Source: Betaproteobacteria bacterium
GTDB lineage: Bacteria; Pseudomonadota; Gammaproteobacteria; Burkholderiales; UBA6910
Length of the DNA stretch: 64,000 nucleotides
Direction of reading: 5' to 3'
Assembly (NCBI GenBank): GCA_016183615.1
Contig: JACPEG010000049.1
Span: 1-64,000, forward strand
Shown here piece after piece: positions 27,173 to 36,675 of this stretch. A program made the translations under genes and the position numbers. Each line of letters begins with the position of its first letter. Position 1 is the stretch's first letter. The notes under the pieces are model-generated. The model was not told the DNA's origin. It was given only the letters and a program-made list of their open reading frames with translations, and searched no databases.

Positions 27173-27188
27173 TGGCATGACAGTTGCT
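27173..27188 (+). promoter_or_regulatory. Sigma54 (-24/-12) promoter of the exporter/outer-membrane operon
   Basis: TGGCATGACAGTTGCT fits TGGCACG-N4-TTGCT with a single change in the -24 box. Transcription would begin near 27199. No activator gene is adjacent, so one of the two XylR/DmpR-type proteins in the window is the natural candidate, which would tie this operon to phenol or p-cresol. Confidence 0.88.
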
Positions 27189-27345
27189 ACGGAATGTTGA
27201 GGGAGGTGCCGGGCGACTCCGTACCGGAGTACAAAAAGATCCGCTCGTGGCATCTCCAGGCAGTTTAGAACTTTATCGAGTGACGGCTTTGCGCCTTTGT
27301 CGCATTGATAAAGATTCTGGCAACGCACTGAAGGAGGAGAGATTC

Positions 27346-28323
27346 TTGCGTTACGCCGGTCAATCCAGTCTGAAACGGCTCTGTTCAGCCGTTATTCTCG
27401 CTTTGCTGCTCGGCTGCAATGCCGCTGCAAATCTTGACGCCGTCTCCCGGGAAAAATCCAAGGCGGTTCTACGCTCGGACCAATTCCAGGCGGCTGCCTC
27501 CAGCCAGAAGATGCTGGTGGCCGTCGGCAGCGGGGGTGTGGTGGTGGCCTCCGACGACGGCGGCAAGCGCTGGACGCGCACAGCTGTCGGCGGCAACACT
27601 TCGCTCATTGCCCTGACCGCCTGCCCGGACGGGTCCTTCGTCGCGCTCGACTTCTACCGCAAGGTGTGGGTTTCCGATGGGGCCGCAAAGGTTTGGAAGG
27701 GGCGAGAGATCAAGACCGATGCGAGGCCTCTGGCGCTAACCTGCGATGCCCGAGGCCGGATCTGGATCACCGGCAGCAATACCACGATATTGACGAGCGC
27801 GGACAAGGGCGCGAGCTGGAAGGAAACCAGCCTGGGGCAGGATGCGATGCTGAACACGGTCCAGTTCGTCGATCCCGAGCATGGCTTCATCACCGGCGAG
27901 TTCGGCCTTTTCCTCACCACTTCCGATGGCGGCGACCATTGGGTCCCCGGCAATCCGATCGCAAAGGACTTCTATCCCTACGCCGCCCTGTTTGCCGACC
28001 GCCAGACCGGTTGGGTGAGCGGCCTGGGCGGCGCGATCTTCCACACCAAGGATAGTGGCAAGAGCTGGACCCGGCAGGCGAACAAGATAGGGGCGCCGAT
28101 GTACGGGCTGGTGCGGCACGGCGGGGAGATCTATGCGCTGGGGGTAAACGGACTGGTGTTGAAGCTCCAGCGTGACGAATGGATCCCCGCTCAATACGGC
28201 AAACCTGCCCCGTACCTTCGCACCGCGGTGTCCCTGAACCAGAAAGACGTCCTGATCGCGGGCGGGGCGGGGATGCTGGAAGTGGTTTCCACAGCTACAC
28301 CCGCCGCGGCAGCGCAGAACTGA
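27346..28323 (+). CDS. YCF48/Hcf136-like BNR-repeat lipoprotein
   Basis: About 325 residues from a TTG start at 27346, chosen because AAGGAGGAG lies seven bases ahead and the translation then gives a lipoprotein leader (LKRLCSAVILALLLGC) ending in a lipobox Cys. An upstream start would overlap the sigma54 promoter. The body has repeated BNR/Asp-box blades such as SDDGGKRW, SADKGASW, TSDGGDHW and TKDSGKSW, a beta-propeller like YCF48. Such proteins recur next to RND exporters and DUF1302/DUF1329 genes in clusters for hydrophobic substrates, where they may assist the exporter. Its exact function is unknown. Confidence 0.82.
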   Translation: MRYAGQSSLKRLCSAVILALLLGCNAAANLDAVSREKSKAVLRSDQFQAAASSQKMLVAVGSGGVVVASDDGGKRWTRTAVGGNTSLIALTACPDGSFVALDFYRKVWVSDGAAKVWKGREIKTDARPLALTCDARGRIWITGSNTTILTSADKGASWKETSLGQDAMLNTVQFVDPEHGFITGEFGLFLTTSDGGDHWVPGNPIAKDFYPYAALFADRQTGWVSGLGGAIFHTKDSGKSWTRQANKIGAPMYGLVRHGGEIYALGVNGLVLKLQRDEWIPAQYGKPAPYLRTAVSLNQKDVLIAGGAGMLEVVSTATPAAAAQN

Positions 28324-28333
28324 GGGCGAAGCC

Positions 28334-30733
28334 ATGAGACATCGAGTCACCCACGCCCTGCATCTTCTGGAAGAACGCATTTTCGCCACTCCCAAACTGA
28401 TTTTTGGGGCCATTTTGCTGATCACGGTGTTTTTCGCGCTGCAAATCCCGGCGCTACGCATGCAGTCGGAATTTTCCGACCTGTTGCCACAGAAGCACCC
28501 GTTCATCCAGCTGCACAACGAAATCCGCGACACCTTCGGCGGCGCCAGCCAGATCGCGGTGGCCATCGAAGTGGCCGAGGGCACTATTTTTACCAACGAG
28601 ACCCTCGCCTTGGTGTACCGGGTGACTCAGGCGGTGGACAGCCTGCCGGGGGTCAACCACAACCTGGTGACCAGCCTCACCCACCGCACCGCCCGCAAGG
28701 TGTGGCTCACCGAAACCGGCGAACTCAACTCCCAGCCTTACTACGATCCGGGGAAAACCAGGCTCTCGCCCGAAGAACTGGACGCGCTCAGGAAGGACGT
28801 GCAAGCCAACCCGCGCGTCTACGGGCTGATGGTGTCGCCCGATCTCAGGGCGGCCCTCATCAAGGCCCAGTTAAACGAGGGAGAAGGTCTGGACCTCCGG
28901 AAGACCTTCGAGGAGCTGCAGAAGGTCCGGGCCAGCGAGGCCACAAAGGGTGTGAAGATCCATGCCACCGGCCAGCCGGTGCTGGTCGGCTGGGTCTATA
29001 CCTATCTGCCGCAGATCCTGCAGATCTTCCTGTACACCCTGCTGCTGATGGTGGCGCTGCTGGTGGCCTATTTTCGGCGCTTCTACGGAGTACTGCTGCC
29101 GCTGCTGGGGATCGCGCTCTCGTCGATCTGGGGGCTGGGCTTCGTTTCCCTGTTCAAATTCAACCTGGATCCCCTGAACCTGGTGATTCCGTTCCTGATT
29201 GCGGCCCGGGCCATGTCCCACAGCATCCAGCTCGTGGAGCGCTACTACGGGGAACTGGCGGTGGTGAGGGACTCTAAGACCGCAGCCCGCAACGCTTTCG
29301 ACGATCTGTTCCGCCCGGGCTCGCTAGCGGTGGTGGTGGACACGGTGGGCATCCTGGTGCTGGCTCTGGGCGCCGCTCCCATCAATACCAAACTGGGCTA
29401 CTACGCCGGCTTCTGGGCGTTTTCGGTGATCTTCACCGTGCTGCTCGTGGTGCCCCTGCTGCTTCTGCTGCTGCCCCAGCCCGGGAGCACGGAGAACAGG
29501 TACGGGAAAACGCGCGATCTGGTGGTCGCGGTTTTTTGCGTGGTGGGTAAGCGCGCCGGCGGGGTCGCGGTATTGGGCGTGGCCCTGGTGCTGTTCTCCG
29601 GGGGGGCCTACTACAGCACGAAGGTGCAGATCGGGGAGGCCGAGCCGGGTTCTCCGCTGCTGTATCCCACCCACGACTATAACGTCTCCTCGAAGGCCAT
29701 CAACACCCGCTTCCCGGGTTCGGAAGAGCTCTACATCGTAGCGCGCACGAAGGACAAGGGTGGGCTGAAGCGCCCCGAGGTCCTGCGGGCCCTGGAGGAA
29801 TTCCAGAACCAAATGCTTTATGACCCGGCGCTGGGCGGTGCCAAATCGCTGCCGGGGCTGGTGCGGGCGGTCAATAGTCTGACCCATAACACCGATCCAC
29901 GCTGGAGCCAGATACCGGATTCCGGCCCGGAAGTGGGCGGGCTGCTTTTTGCCTACATGGCCGCAAGCCCGATCCCGGGGGCCCTCAAGGAATTCCTCAA
30001 CTCCGATGAGACCGATGCCAACATGGTGTTCTTCTACAAAGACCATCAGGCGGAGACCATCCACCGGGCGATTCAGCTGGCCAAGGAAGGCATCGCCAAG
30101 GCCAACGGCAGCGTCAAGGACCTGCAAATCCTGCTGGCCGGCGGCGTGGTGGGCGTGAATGCCGCCATCAATGAGGCGGTGCGCGACGACAACCGGCTAA
30201 TCGTTCCCCTTGTATTGGTGCTGTCCTTCATTTTCGTGATGGCGTTCTACGGCTCGTTCCACGCCGGATGGCTGATGGTGCTGCCGATGCTGTTCGCCAC
30301 CGTCATGACCTATGCCTACATGGGTGCGAGGGGCATCGGCATGAACATCAACACCGTGCCGGTGATCGCGGTGGGCATCGGGGTGGGCATCGACTACGCG
30401 ATCTACATCATGAACCGCATCCGCGAGGAGATGGCAAGCCTGCGCAATCTCAACCAGGCGGTGATGCGCGCCATTTCCACCACCGGCTTTGCCGTCATCT
30501 TCACCGCCACCACCCTGGTTGCCGGGGTGATCATGTGGGTGGTGTTCTCGGACCTGCGCTTCCAGTCGGATTCCGCCTTGCTGCTCACCGTGATGCTGGT
30601 GCTGAACGCGGTAGCCGCCATGTTCCTGGTGCCGGCCTGGGTGACGGTGTTCAAGCCCGCCTTCATCACGAACGTCTATCTGGACGAGGACGGAGTGTTG
30701 CAAGTGGGGGAACCCGCTGCCGCAACGGCATAG
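28334..30733 (+). CDS. RND/MMPL-family transporter
   Basis: A 799-residue inner-membrane protein with the RND repeat layout: one membrane helix near residues 15-35 (LIFGAILLITVFFALQIP), a large periplasmic loop, a bundle of helices (about 220-390), a second periplasmic loop and a second bundle (about 610-760, with NTVPVIAVGIGVGIDYAIYIMNRIREE). ALRMQSEFSDLLPQKHP is common to this exporter/lipid-transport subfamily. It has the half-size of HpnN/MMPL-like proteins rather than tripartite AcrB pumps, and there is no adapter gene. It likely moves hydrophobic or toxic aromatic compounds, or lipids, across the envelope together with the DUF1302/DUF1329 pair (inference). Confidence 0.85.
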   Translation: MRHRVTHALHLLEERIFATPKLIFGAILLITVFFALQIPALRMQSEFSDLLPQKHPFIQLHNEIRDTFGGASQIAVAIEVAEGTIFTNETLALVYRVTQAVDSLPGVNHNLVTSLTHRTARKVWLTETGELNSQPYYDPGKTRLSPEELDALRKDVQANPRVYGLMVSPDLRAALIKAQLNEGEGLDLRKTFEELQKVRASEATKGVKIHATGQPVLVGWVYTYLPQILQIFLYTLLLMVALLVAYFRRFYGVLLPLLGIALSSIWGLGFVSLFKFNLDPLNLVIPFLIAARAMSHSIQLVERYYGELAVVRDSKTAARNAFDDLFRPGSLAVVVDTVGILVLALGAAPINTKLGYYAGFWAFSVIFTVLLVVPLLLLLLPQPGSTENRYGKTRDLVVAVFCVVGKRAGGVAVLGVALVLFSGGAYYSTKVQIGEAEPGSPLLYPTHDYNVSSKAINTRFPGSEELYIVARTKDKGGLKRPEVLRALEEFQNQMLYDPALGGAKSLPGLVRAVNSLTHNTDPRWSQIPDSGPEVGGLLFAYMAASPIPGALKEFLNSDETDANMVFFYKDHQAETIHRAIQLAKEGIAKANGSVKDLQILLAGGVVGVNAAINEAVRDDNRLIVPLVLVLSFIFVMAFYGSFHAGWLMVLPMLFATVMTYAYMGARGIGMNINTVPVIAVGIGVGIDYAIYIMNRIREEMASLRNLNQAVMRAISTTGFAVIFTATTLVAGVIMWVVFSDLRFQSDSALLLTVMLVLNAVAAMFLVPAWVTVFKPAFITNVYLDEDGVLQVGEPAAATA

Positions 30734-30799
30734 GTCTGCGCCGAAGATTCATGCCTGGCGTTGCCATTTAACCGCCAAATTGGAGGAGGAGCACTCGAA

Positions 30800-31387
30800 A
30801 TGACCTATTTGCGATCGATACCGGAGGGAACGCTTTTTGACATTTTTGTGCAATATCCCGAATTTTCCGATCCCCTTCACGTGTTCCTCGAGGCCCTTTT
30901 GCGGGGTCCGTCCCCGTTTTCGGCCGCCGAGAGGGAAATGATCGCGGGTTATGTATCCGGGATAAACGAGTGCGGCTTTTGCCACACCACGCATACCGGC
31001 GTGGCTGAACGCCTCGGTACGCCGGAAGGCCTGGTCAGGAACCTCCTGGCCAGCGCTGAACTATCCGGGGTGGACGAGAAACTGCGGCCGGTTTTGCGGT
31101 ATGTCCGCAAGCTGACCGGAAAGCCGGCAAGCGTTGGCAAGGCCGACGTCGACGCCATTCTCGATGCGGGATGGGACGAGCGGGCTGTGGTTCATGCCAA
31201 CCTGATCTGCGGTGCTTTCAGCCTGTTCAATCGGTGGGTTGCGGGTCTGGGAGTCGATGCCGACCCGAAATTCGTGGAGGCGACGATCAAGCAACTGCTC
31301 GCGGGCGGCTACCTGGGCGTCAACGACATGGTGGACAAAATCCGCAGCCAGGAACTGGCGGCGCCCTATCGGGAACGAACGGGATGA
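30800..31387 (+). CDS. AhpD-like carboxymuconolactone decarboxylase-family protein
   Basis: A 195-residue helical protein. NECGFCHTTHTGVAERLGTPE carries the C-x-x-C plus His active site of alkylhydroperoxidase D-like proteins, and LIC GAFSLFNRWVAGLG follows later. ATG 30800 is chosen after GGAGGAGGAGCACTCGAA. AhpD-type proteins reduce peroxides by thiol chemistry; others in the fold are decarboxylases, and the CxxC favours redox here. It lies in the middle of the exporter/outer-membrane operon, possibly protecting against membrane peroxide stress caused by solvents. Confidence 0.82.
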   Translation: MTYLRSIPEGTLFDIFVQYPEFSDPLHVFLEALLRGPSPFSAAEREMIAGYVSGINECGFCHTTHTGVAERLGTPEGLVRNLLASAELSGVDEKLRPVLRYVRKLTGKPASVGKADVDAILDAGWDERAVVHANLICGAFSLFNRWVAGLGVDADPKFVEATIKQLLAGGYLGVNDMVDKIRSQELAAPYRERTG

Positions 31388-31527
31388 AAACCACGTACTA
31401 CCCAACGGGTGCTGCAAGTATGAAAGTTTAGCGTCGGAAAGCCATCGCGGTCGCATCCGGTAGATACATACATGCGCAGCGTGCGGTCTATCGAGCAATA
31501 GGCGTCACAACTTTGGAGGAGGAAGTT

Positions 31528-33546
31528 ATGTTGACTCGCAACAACAAAGCCGGAGACTGGTCTATGCGACCGCTGGTGGCCGCCGGGTTGTGCGTCCTGG
31601 CGACGGCAGGGGGGACATCTGTTCCGGCGTGGGCGGCGGAGCCGGCCGCCGGGAGCGGCTGGAAAGTGGACACCTTCATCGAGAACGACACCCACAGCCG
31701 CAGAAACGGCGGGCTCGCCAAGTTCCGCAACACGTTGCAGGTCGAGGCGGACAGGAAGCTCGGTTCCGCCGGAGCGTTCTCGAATCTCGCGTTCCACGCG
31801 AAGCTGCGCGGCACCTGGGACGGCGTGTACCAGATCAACGACGACCGATTCGGCAATCAGGCCGGCGGGCCGATCGTGCTCGAGGACACGCTCAATGCGG
31901 GGGGAGTATCCATCGCGGGCACCTCCCTTGCCCATGGCGCGGGCCTGGGCAGTGCCACCCATCCGCTCACGCCCGTGCTGGGGGCCCTGTTCCCGACCAA
32001 CCGCTTCGGCTTCAGCACGGCTGCAAACCCCAACGATGGCCTGGCAGTGCTCGGCACCCACTTGCATCCCACTGACGGGGGCGTCGCGTTCGGCGTGCCG
32101 GTCAGGCCCTGCAACGTGGATTCCCGGGGGTGCATCAAGGATTACCTGGACTCCAGCCGCTCCGAGCTCGAATCGCCGGAGTTCAACGACCGCCTGGACT
32201 TCCTGCGGGAAGCCCATGTGAGCGGAGCGATCCCCCTGGCGGACGGCAAGGAACTCTTCTTCAGGATCGGCAAGCAGCAGGTAGTGTGGGGCCGGACCGA
32301 CCTGTTCCGGGTCCTCGACGTCATCAACCCGGTGGACTTTTCCCGCAACAACATTTACGACGAGCTACAGGATATCCGCATCCCCATGTGGATCGCGCAG
32401 GCGGAATACCGCATGGGGCCGACAGCGAACCTGCAGGACCTGAATTTCCAGGTGGTCTGGAACTTCGACAAGTTCCGTCCTCACAACCTGGGCCAGTGCG
32501 GGTCGCCCAACGTCATCCTGGATGCGGGTTGCTTTTTCCGCGGCATGAAGAATCTGTGGGATAACGGCGGCACTGTGGCCAACTTCGCCGATCTGCGGAT
32601 TGCGACAGGCGGGGCGCTTACCGGCCGTGCGGCCACCGACTTCGGTCCCGGCCAGATTGGCATCCGCCAGGCGAATCTCCCCAGCTGGTCGCTCGGCAAC
32701 ACCCAGTTGGGGGTCAAGCTCGAGGGCGTCACCAAGGGGGGCGTCAACTTCTCCCTCAACGCCCTGACCTACCGCTCCCAGCTGCCCAGCCTGCGCGGCG
32801 GTATCCCGGCTGTGAACTCCTTCACCGGAGCGACGTCGGTGTGGCCGTTCCTGATTGCCTTCGACATCGAGTTCCCGCGTGTCAACCTTTTGGGCGGCTC
32901 ATTGGACATCTACAACGATACGATCAAAACCGTGTTCCGGCTCGAGGCCGCGCTTACCGAGGGCGAGGAGTTCCCGAACACGGCTCAGCCGAGGTTGTTT
33001 TCCGAGTCCAAGGTGTTCCGCTACGTGATCGGTGCCGACCGGCCGACGTTCATTCCGTTCCTCAACAAGGACCGGACTTTCCTGATCTCGGGCCAGCTTT
33101 TTGGGCAGCACCTGCTGGATCACGAGGAGCGTGACGGTCCGCTCGGCAAGATCGGCATGCCGGACTGGAAGGAAAACTGGATCGGCACGCTGCTGATAAA
33201 AGGCTTCTACCGGAACGACCGGCTGAGCCCCCAGATCATCATGGCCCGCGACTTCCGGGCCGAGGCCTATGCTATCGCGCCGTCCGTCGACTGGTTGATC
33301 ACCGACAACCTCAAGCTTACCGTGGGCGCCAACTTCAAGGGCGGCACCGGAGCGCGCCAGTTCGACGACTGCCGTTCGTGCAACCCGTTTGCGCCGTTCA
33401 CCGCGTATCCGGAGCACGCTAACCCGACTGCGCCGGGATCCGTGGGCCTCACGGGGTTCGAGCCGCTGGGTCGCTTCCGCTCAGGCCCGATCGGAATGGC
33501 CCTCGAGGAAGATTTCTTCCAGGTCGGCCTGCGTTACAAGTTCTAA
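31528..33546 (+). CDS. DUF1302 outer-membrane protein
   Basis: A 672-residue protein with a signal peptide of about 36 residues ending PAWAA. The mature part is rich in alternating aromatic and polar strands and ends in DFFQVGLRYKF, a C-terminal Phe typical of outer-membrane barrels. GKQQVVWGRTDLFRVLDVINPVDFSRN is a DUF1302 hallmark. GGAGGAGGAAGTT precedes ATG 31528. It pairs with DUF1329 just downstream; such pairs are found in clusters for steroids, terpenes and aromatics and are thought to act in uptake or export of hydrophobic molecules. Confidence 0.88.
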   Translation: MLTRNNKAGDWSMRPLVAAGLCVLATAGGTSVPAWAAEPAAGSGWKVDTFIENDTHSRRNGGLAKFRNTLQVEADRKLGSAGAFSNLAFHAKLRGTWDGVYQINDDRFGNQAGGPIVLEDTLNAGGVSIAGTSLAHGAGLGSATHPLTPVLGALFPTNRFGFSTAANPNDGLAVLGTHLHPTDGGVAFGVPVRPCNVDSRGCIKDYLDSSRSELESPEFNDRLDFLREAHVSGAIPLADGKELFFRIGKQQVVWGRTDLFRVLDVINPVDFSRNNIYDELQDIRIPMWIAQAEYRMGPTANLQDLNFQVVWNFDKFRPHNLGQCGSPNVILDAGCFFRGMKNLWDNGGTVANFADLRIATGGALTGRAATDFGPGQIGIRQANLPSWSLGNTQLGVKLEGVTKGGVNFSLNALTYRSQLPSLRGGIPAVNSFTGATSVWPFLIAFDIEFPRVNLLGGSLDIYNDTIKTVFRLEAALTEGEEFPNTAQPRLFSESKVFRYVIGADRPTFIPFLNKDRTFLISGQLFGQHLLDHEERDGPLGKIGMPDWKENWIGTLLIKGFYRNDRLSPQIIMARDFRAEAYAIAPSVDWLITDNLKLTVGANFKGGTGARQFDDCRSCNPFAPFTAYPEHANPTAPGSVGLTGFEPLGRFRSGPIGMALEEDFFQVGLRYKF

Positions 33547-33568
33547 CTTACAGAGTGGAGAGACAACC

Positions 33569-34876
33569 ATGAAGCAACAGGTCATTGCCGTATCCCTGCT
33601 GGCCGCCGCCGCGGTTGCGCCCACTGCCTTCGGGGCCACCGAGGCGGACGTGGAAAAATCGTTTTTTCCCTACAAGAGCGGCGTGCCCGCTTCCCCGGGT
33701 CTCAAGCCCGGGCTGGTGATCAAGAAGGACAACGCCGACCAGTTCAAGGACGTCATGGACGCGGCGCTTTACCAGTTCATCAAGGACGGCTGGTATGAAG
33801 TCACGGTGGCGGCGACCACTTCCCTCGACCTCAACAAGAACTACGTGGAGGCGACAAAGAAGAACCTGAACAAAGTCAAACTTGGAGCCAAGCCCGGCGA
33901 AATCACCGGATTCGTAGCCGGGCGGCCGTTCCCGGAGGAGCCGGATGCCAAGGATCCCCGCGCCGGCGAGAAACTGGCGTGGAACTACAAGTACGGCATC
34001 AATTGGGGCGACAACGCAGCGATCTCCCCGTTCTACTGGAAGTTCCGGGACATGAACACGGGCAAGATCGAGCGCACCATCAAGTTCCATTTCCACTTCC
34101 TGAACTACAAGCATCGCATCGCCAATAATCCGATCCCCGAGATCACGCCCAACCCGTCGCAGCTGTTCCGGGGCATCTACGTGACGGTGGAGGAGCCCCT
34201 CGACATCAAGTACACCCAGTTGCTGATCCACCGCTTCGAAGATGACTTGTTGCGCGATGACGCTTATCTGTACCTCGGCTTCCAGCGGCGCGTGCGGCGG
34301 CTCGCCAGCGGACAGGTGACCGACGCGTTTCTGGGCACCGACCTGATGATCGAAGATTTCGAGGGCTATAACGGGCGAATCTCCGACATGAACTGGACCT
34401 ACAAGGGCACCACCAACATGCTCATGCCGTATTACAACCACAACGAACTGAAACTCGCGGATGAACACAAGGAAGCGGACGGCTACCAGTTCGTCGCTTT
34501 TGGCGGCAAGGCGGGCTGTTTTCCCAACATCACCTGGCAGCTGCGAAAGGTCTACGTTCTGGAGTCCAAGCCAGTGGAACCCGGCCATCCCATCGGCAAG
34601 CGCGTCCACTACCTGGATGCCCAGACCGCGACGCTGAACCGCACGCTCATCTACGACCGCAAGGGCGAGCTGTGGAAGAGCTTCATCATCGGCAAGGCAC
34701 ATCCTGACTATCATCTGCCGAAGAACAAGGGCAGCGGAATTTCCATCGACGACTCCTTCAGCATGGTGGACGTCCAGTCCAAGCACTGCACCACCGGCCA
34801 GTTCAAGGGGCAGATCGATCCTGCCATGAATCCCCCCAGCCTGTTCACGGTCCAGAACATGCGTGGAGGCACTTAA
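33569..34876 (+). CDS. DUF1329 periplasmic/outer-membrane-associated protein
   Basis: A 435-residue exported protein with leader MKQQVIAVSLLAAAAVAPTAFGA. ATG 33569 follows GAGTGGAGAGACAACC and lies 22 bp after the DUF1302 gene. The body has DUF1329 features such as GKIERTIKFHFHFLNYKHR, YTQLLIHRFEDDLLRDDAYLYLGFQRRVRRLASGQ and RKVYVLES. The fold resembles LolA/LolB-like lipid-binding barrels, so it may ferry a hydrophobic ligand between membranes. It ends the operon, 23 bp before a strong terminator. Confidence 0.88.
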   Translation: MKQQVIAVSLLAAAAVAPTAFGATEADVEKSFFPYKSGVPASPGLKPGLVIKKDNADQFKDVMDAALYQFIKDGWYEVTVAATTSLDLNKNYVEATKKNLNKVKLGAKPGEITGFVAGRPFPEEPDAKDPRAGEKLAWNYKYGINWGDNAAISPFYWKFRDMNTGKIERTIKFHFHFLNYKHRIANNPIPEITPNPSQLFRGIYVTVEEPLDIKYTQLLIHRFEDDLLRDDAYLYLGFQRRVRRLASGQVTDAFLGTDLMIEDFEGYNGRISDMNWTYKGTTNMLMPYYNHNELKLADEHKEADGYQFVAFGGKAGCFPNITWQLRKVYVLESKPVEPGHPIGKRVHYLDAQTATLNRTLIYDRKGELWKSFIIGKAHPDYHLPKNKGSGISIDDSFSMVDVQSKHCTTGQFKGQIDPAMNPPSLFTVQNMRGGT

Positions 34877-34899
34877 GCTTTCGGAGGTCCTCCTCAGTT

Positions 34900-34929
34900 T
34901 GGGGGCGATCGTCGCCCCCCCTTTTTTTT
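34900..34929 (+). terminator. Intrinsic terminator of the exporter/outer-membrane operon
   Basis: GGGGGCGATCGTCGCCCCC followed by a run of eight T. The stem has eight G-C-rich pairs and a small loop. It cleanly closes the sigma54-driven operon. Confidence 0.93.
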
Positions 34930-35096
34930 GCGACGCTGCCTGAACAACAGGGGCACCTTACATCGACGAAAAGTCATTTGCCTTCATAAAGGATGTGCGA
35001 ATGGGAGGACAGGCGAAGAGAACAGGACAGTCGCCGGATGGCATGTGGCGCCCAGAGGACAAGCAATCGGAACCGGAGGAAGCAAAGCGAGAGCGC

Positions 35097-36644
35097 ATGG
35101 AGCCGGGCATCAATGCCGCCGAGCTCCTGCTGGCGGTAGGGGAGGACCGGCATACCGCGCTCGTCGAGGGAGAGGAGGAAATAAGCTATGCCGAGCTCCG
35201 GGCGGCGGTACGGCGGGCAGGGGGAGCCTGGCACTCCCTCGGACTGAAGCTCGATGAACGGGTGGTGGTGCTCGCTCCGGACGGCATACAGTGGGTGGTG
35301 GCGTACCTGGGGGTCATCTGGGCGGGAGGCGTCGCCATCGGGGTGAACCCGCGGCTCGCCATGGCGGATCTGGCGCCGATCCTGGTTGAAAGCAGGGTGC
35401 AGTACGTCTGGTGTGGGCACGACCTGGCGCCAGGGGTTGCGGCGCTGGCCGGCACGCTGCCCCGGCCGCCCCGGGTTCTTACGCGAGGCGGTACCCCGGG
35501 CTGCGAGGACTGGGATGCGATCGTATCCGCCGCCCGGGGGGTGCCCGCCGTCGAACGCGCAGAGCACGACATGGCCCTGTGGATCGGCACATCAGGCACA
35601 ACCGGAACTCCGAAAAGCGTGGTGCACCTGCAGCGCACGGTGCTGTCCTGCGGCGTGTTCGCCCGGGAGATGCTGGAGGCCACCGCCGCGGACCGGTTCT
35701 ACGCCACCTCCAAGCTATTCTTCGCCTATGCGCTCGCCAACAGCCTGTTCGCGGGACTGCGTCTTGGCGGAACCGTGATCCTGGACCCGGAATGGCCCAC
35801 CCCTGCCCGCGTAACGGAAATTGTCCACCGGCACCGTCCTTCGATCCTGTTTTCCGTTCCCACGCTCTATCACAAGATGCTGGAGGCCGGTGCCGCGGAA
35901 CGCTTGGCGGAAACTGATGTCCGCCACTACGTCTCCGCGGGCGAAGCCCTGCCGGCGGCAGTGTGGCGCGGATGGCATGCCCGGACGGGGAAGGGGATTG
36001 TGAGCGGGTATGGCACTTCGGAAAGCCTCTGTCTGGTGCTCTACTGTTCCGACGACACGGGAATGTTGGCACCGACGCCCCTCAGCGAAGTGCGCTACCC
36101 CCGGGCGCCAGACGCGGCCGTACCCCGGCGAGTGTGGCTGCGCCACCCCGCGCTCGCCCGGGGCTACTGGGAACGCCCCGATGATCAGGCCGATTCGTTT
36201 GCCGAGGACTGGTTCTCGCCCGGAGACATGTTCCTGCGCCATCCGAAAGGGCGGTACGAGTTTACCGGCCGGAACGATGATATGCTGAAGATCTCCGGGC
36301 GATGGGTGAGCACCCTGTGGGTCGAGCAGGCGATGCGCGCGGCCTGCGGCGATACACTGCAAGAGGTCGCCGCCGTGGGGGCCGAGACCAGGGAGGGGCT
36401 CACCGCAATCGCGGTGCTGGCCGTGGCGCGCCCCGGGGCCGAGGAGGAGGCGCGCAGGAAATTGGAGGCGGAGATCGAACAGGTGCCGAATTACCAGAAA
36501 CCGCGGTGGGTGCATTGGGTGGATGCCTTGCCCCAAACCGCCACGGGAAAGCTGCAGCGCAGCCGGCTCAAGGCCATGCATTACCAGGCGCTCGACGCAA
36601 GGGCGTCGAGCGGCGACGGGTCCGTCGAGGAACGACTAAAATAG
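35097..36644 (+). CDS. Benzoate-CoA ligase-family enzyme (copy 1)
   Basis: About 515 residues from ATG 35097, where similarity to the paralogue at 45918 begins (MEPGINAAELLLAVGEDRHTALVEG); ATG 35001 with AAAGGA upstream is an alternative that adds 32 residues. WIGTSGTTGTPKSVVH is the phosphate-binding loop, RFYATSKLFFAYALANSLFAGLRLGG and SILFSVPTLYHKMLEAG are typical of benzoate/4-hydroxybenzoate-CoA ligases, and FTGRNDDMLKISGRWVST plus PQTATGKLQR complete the adenylation domain. It would form an aryl-CoA from ATP and CoA. Following the phenol/p-cresol block, it is a candidate 4-hydroxybenzoate-CoA ligase, but specificity is not readable. Confidence 0.85.
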   Translation: MEPGINAAELLLAVGEDRHTALVEGEEEISYAELRAAVRRAGGAWHSLGLKLDERVVVLAPDGIQWVVAYLGVIWAGGVAIGVNPRLAMADLAPILVESRVQYVWCGHDLAPGVAALAGTLPRPPRVLTRGGTPGCEDWDAIVSAARGVPAVERAEHDMALWIGTSGTTGTPKSVVHLQRTVLSCGVFAREMLEATAADRFYATSKLFFAYALANSLFAGLRLGGTVILDPEWPTPARVTEIVHRHRPSILFSVPTLYHKMLEAGAAERLAETDVRHYVSAGEALPAAVWRGWHARTGKGIVSGYGTSESLCLVLYCSDDTGMLAPTPLSEVRYPRAPDAAVPRRVWLRHPALARGYWERPDDQADSFAEDWFSPGDMFLRHPKGRYEFTGRNDDMLKISGRWVSTLWVEQAMRAACGDTLQEVAAVGAETREGLTAIAVLAVARPGAEEEARRKLEAEIEQVPNYQKPRWVHWVDALPQTATGKLQRSRLKAMHYQALDARASSGDGSVEERLK

Positions 36645-36675
36645 TTTGCCATCAAACTGTTTGACATCAACCGTA
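36641..36675 (+). promoter_or_regulatory. Two overlapping MarR-type operator sites before the NfnAB-like gene
   Basis: ATAGTTTGCCATCAAACTGT (36641-36660) matches ATTGTTTGACATCAAACAAT at 16 of 20 positions, and ACTGTTTGACATCAACCGTA (36656-36675) at 15 of 20. They are offset by 15 bp and overlap the end of the preceding ligase gene. The perfect palindrome occurs at 44969-44988 and 50974-50993. Confidence 0.75.
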
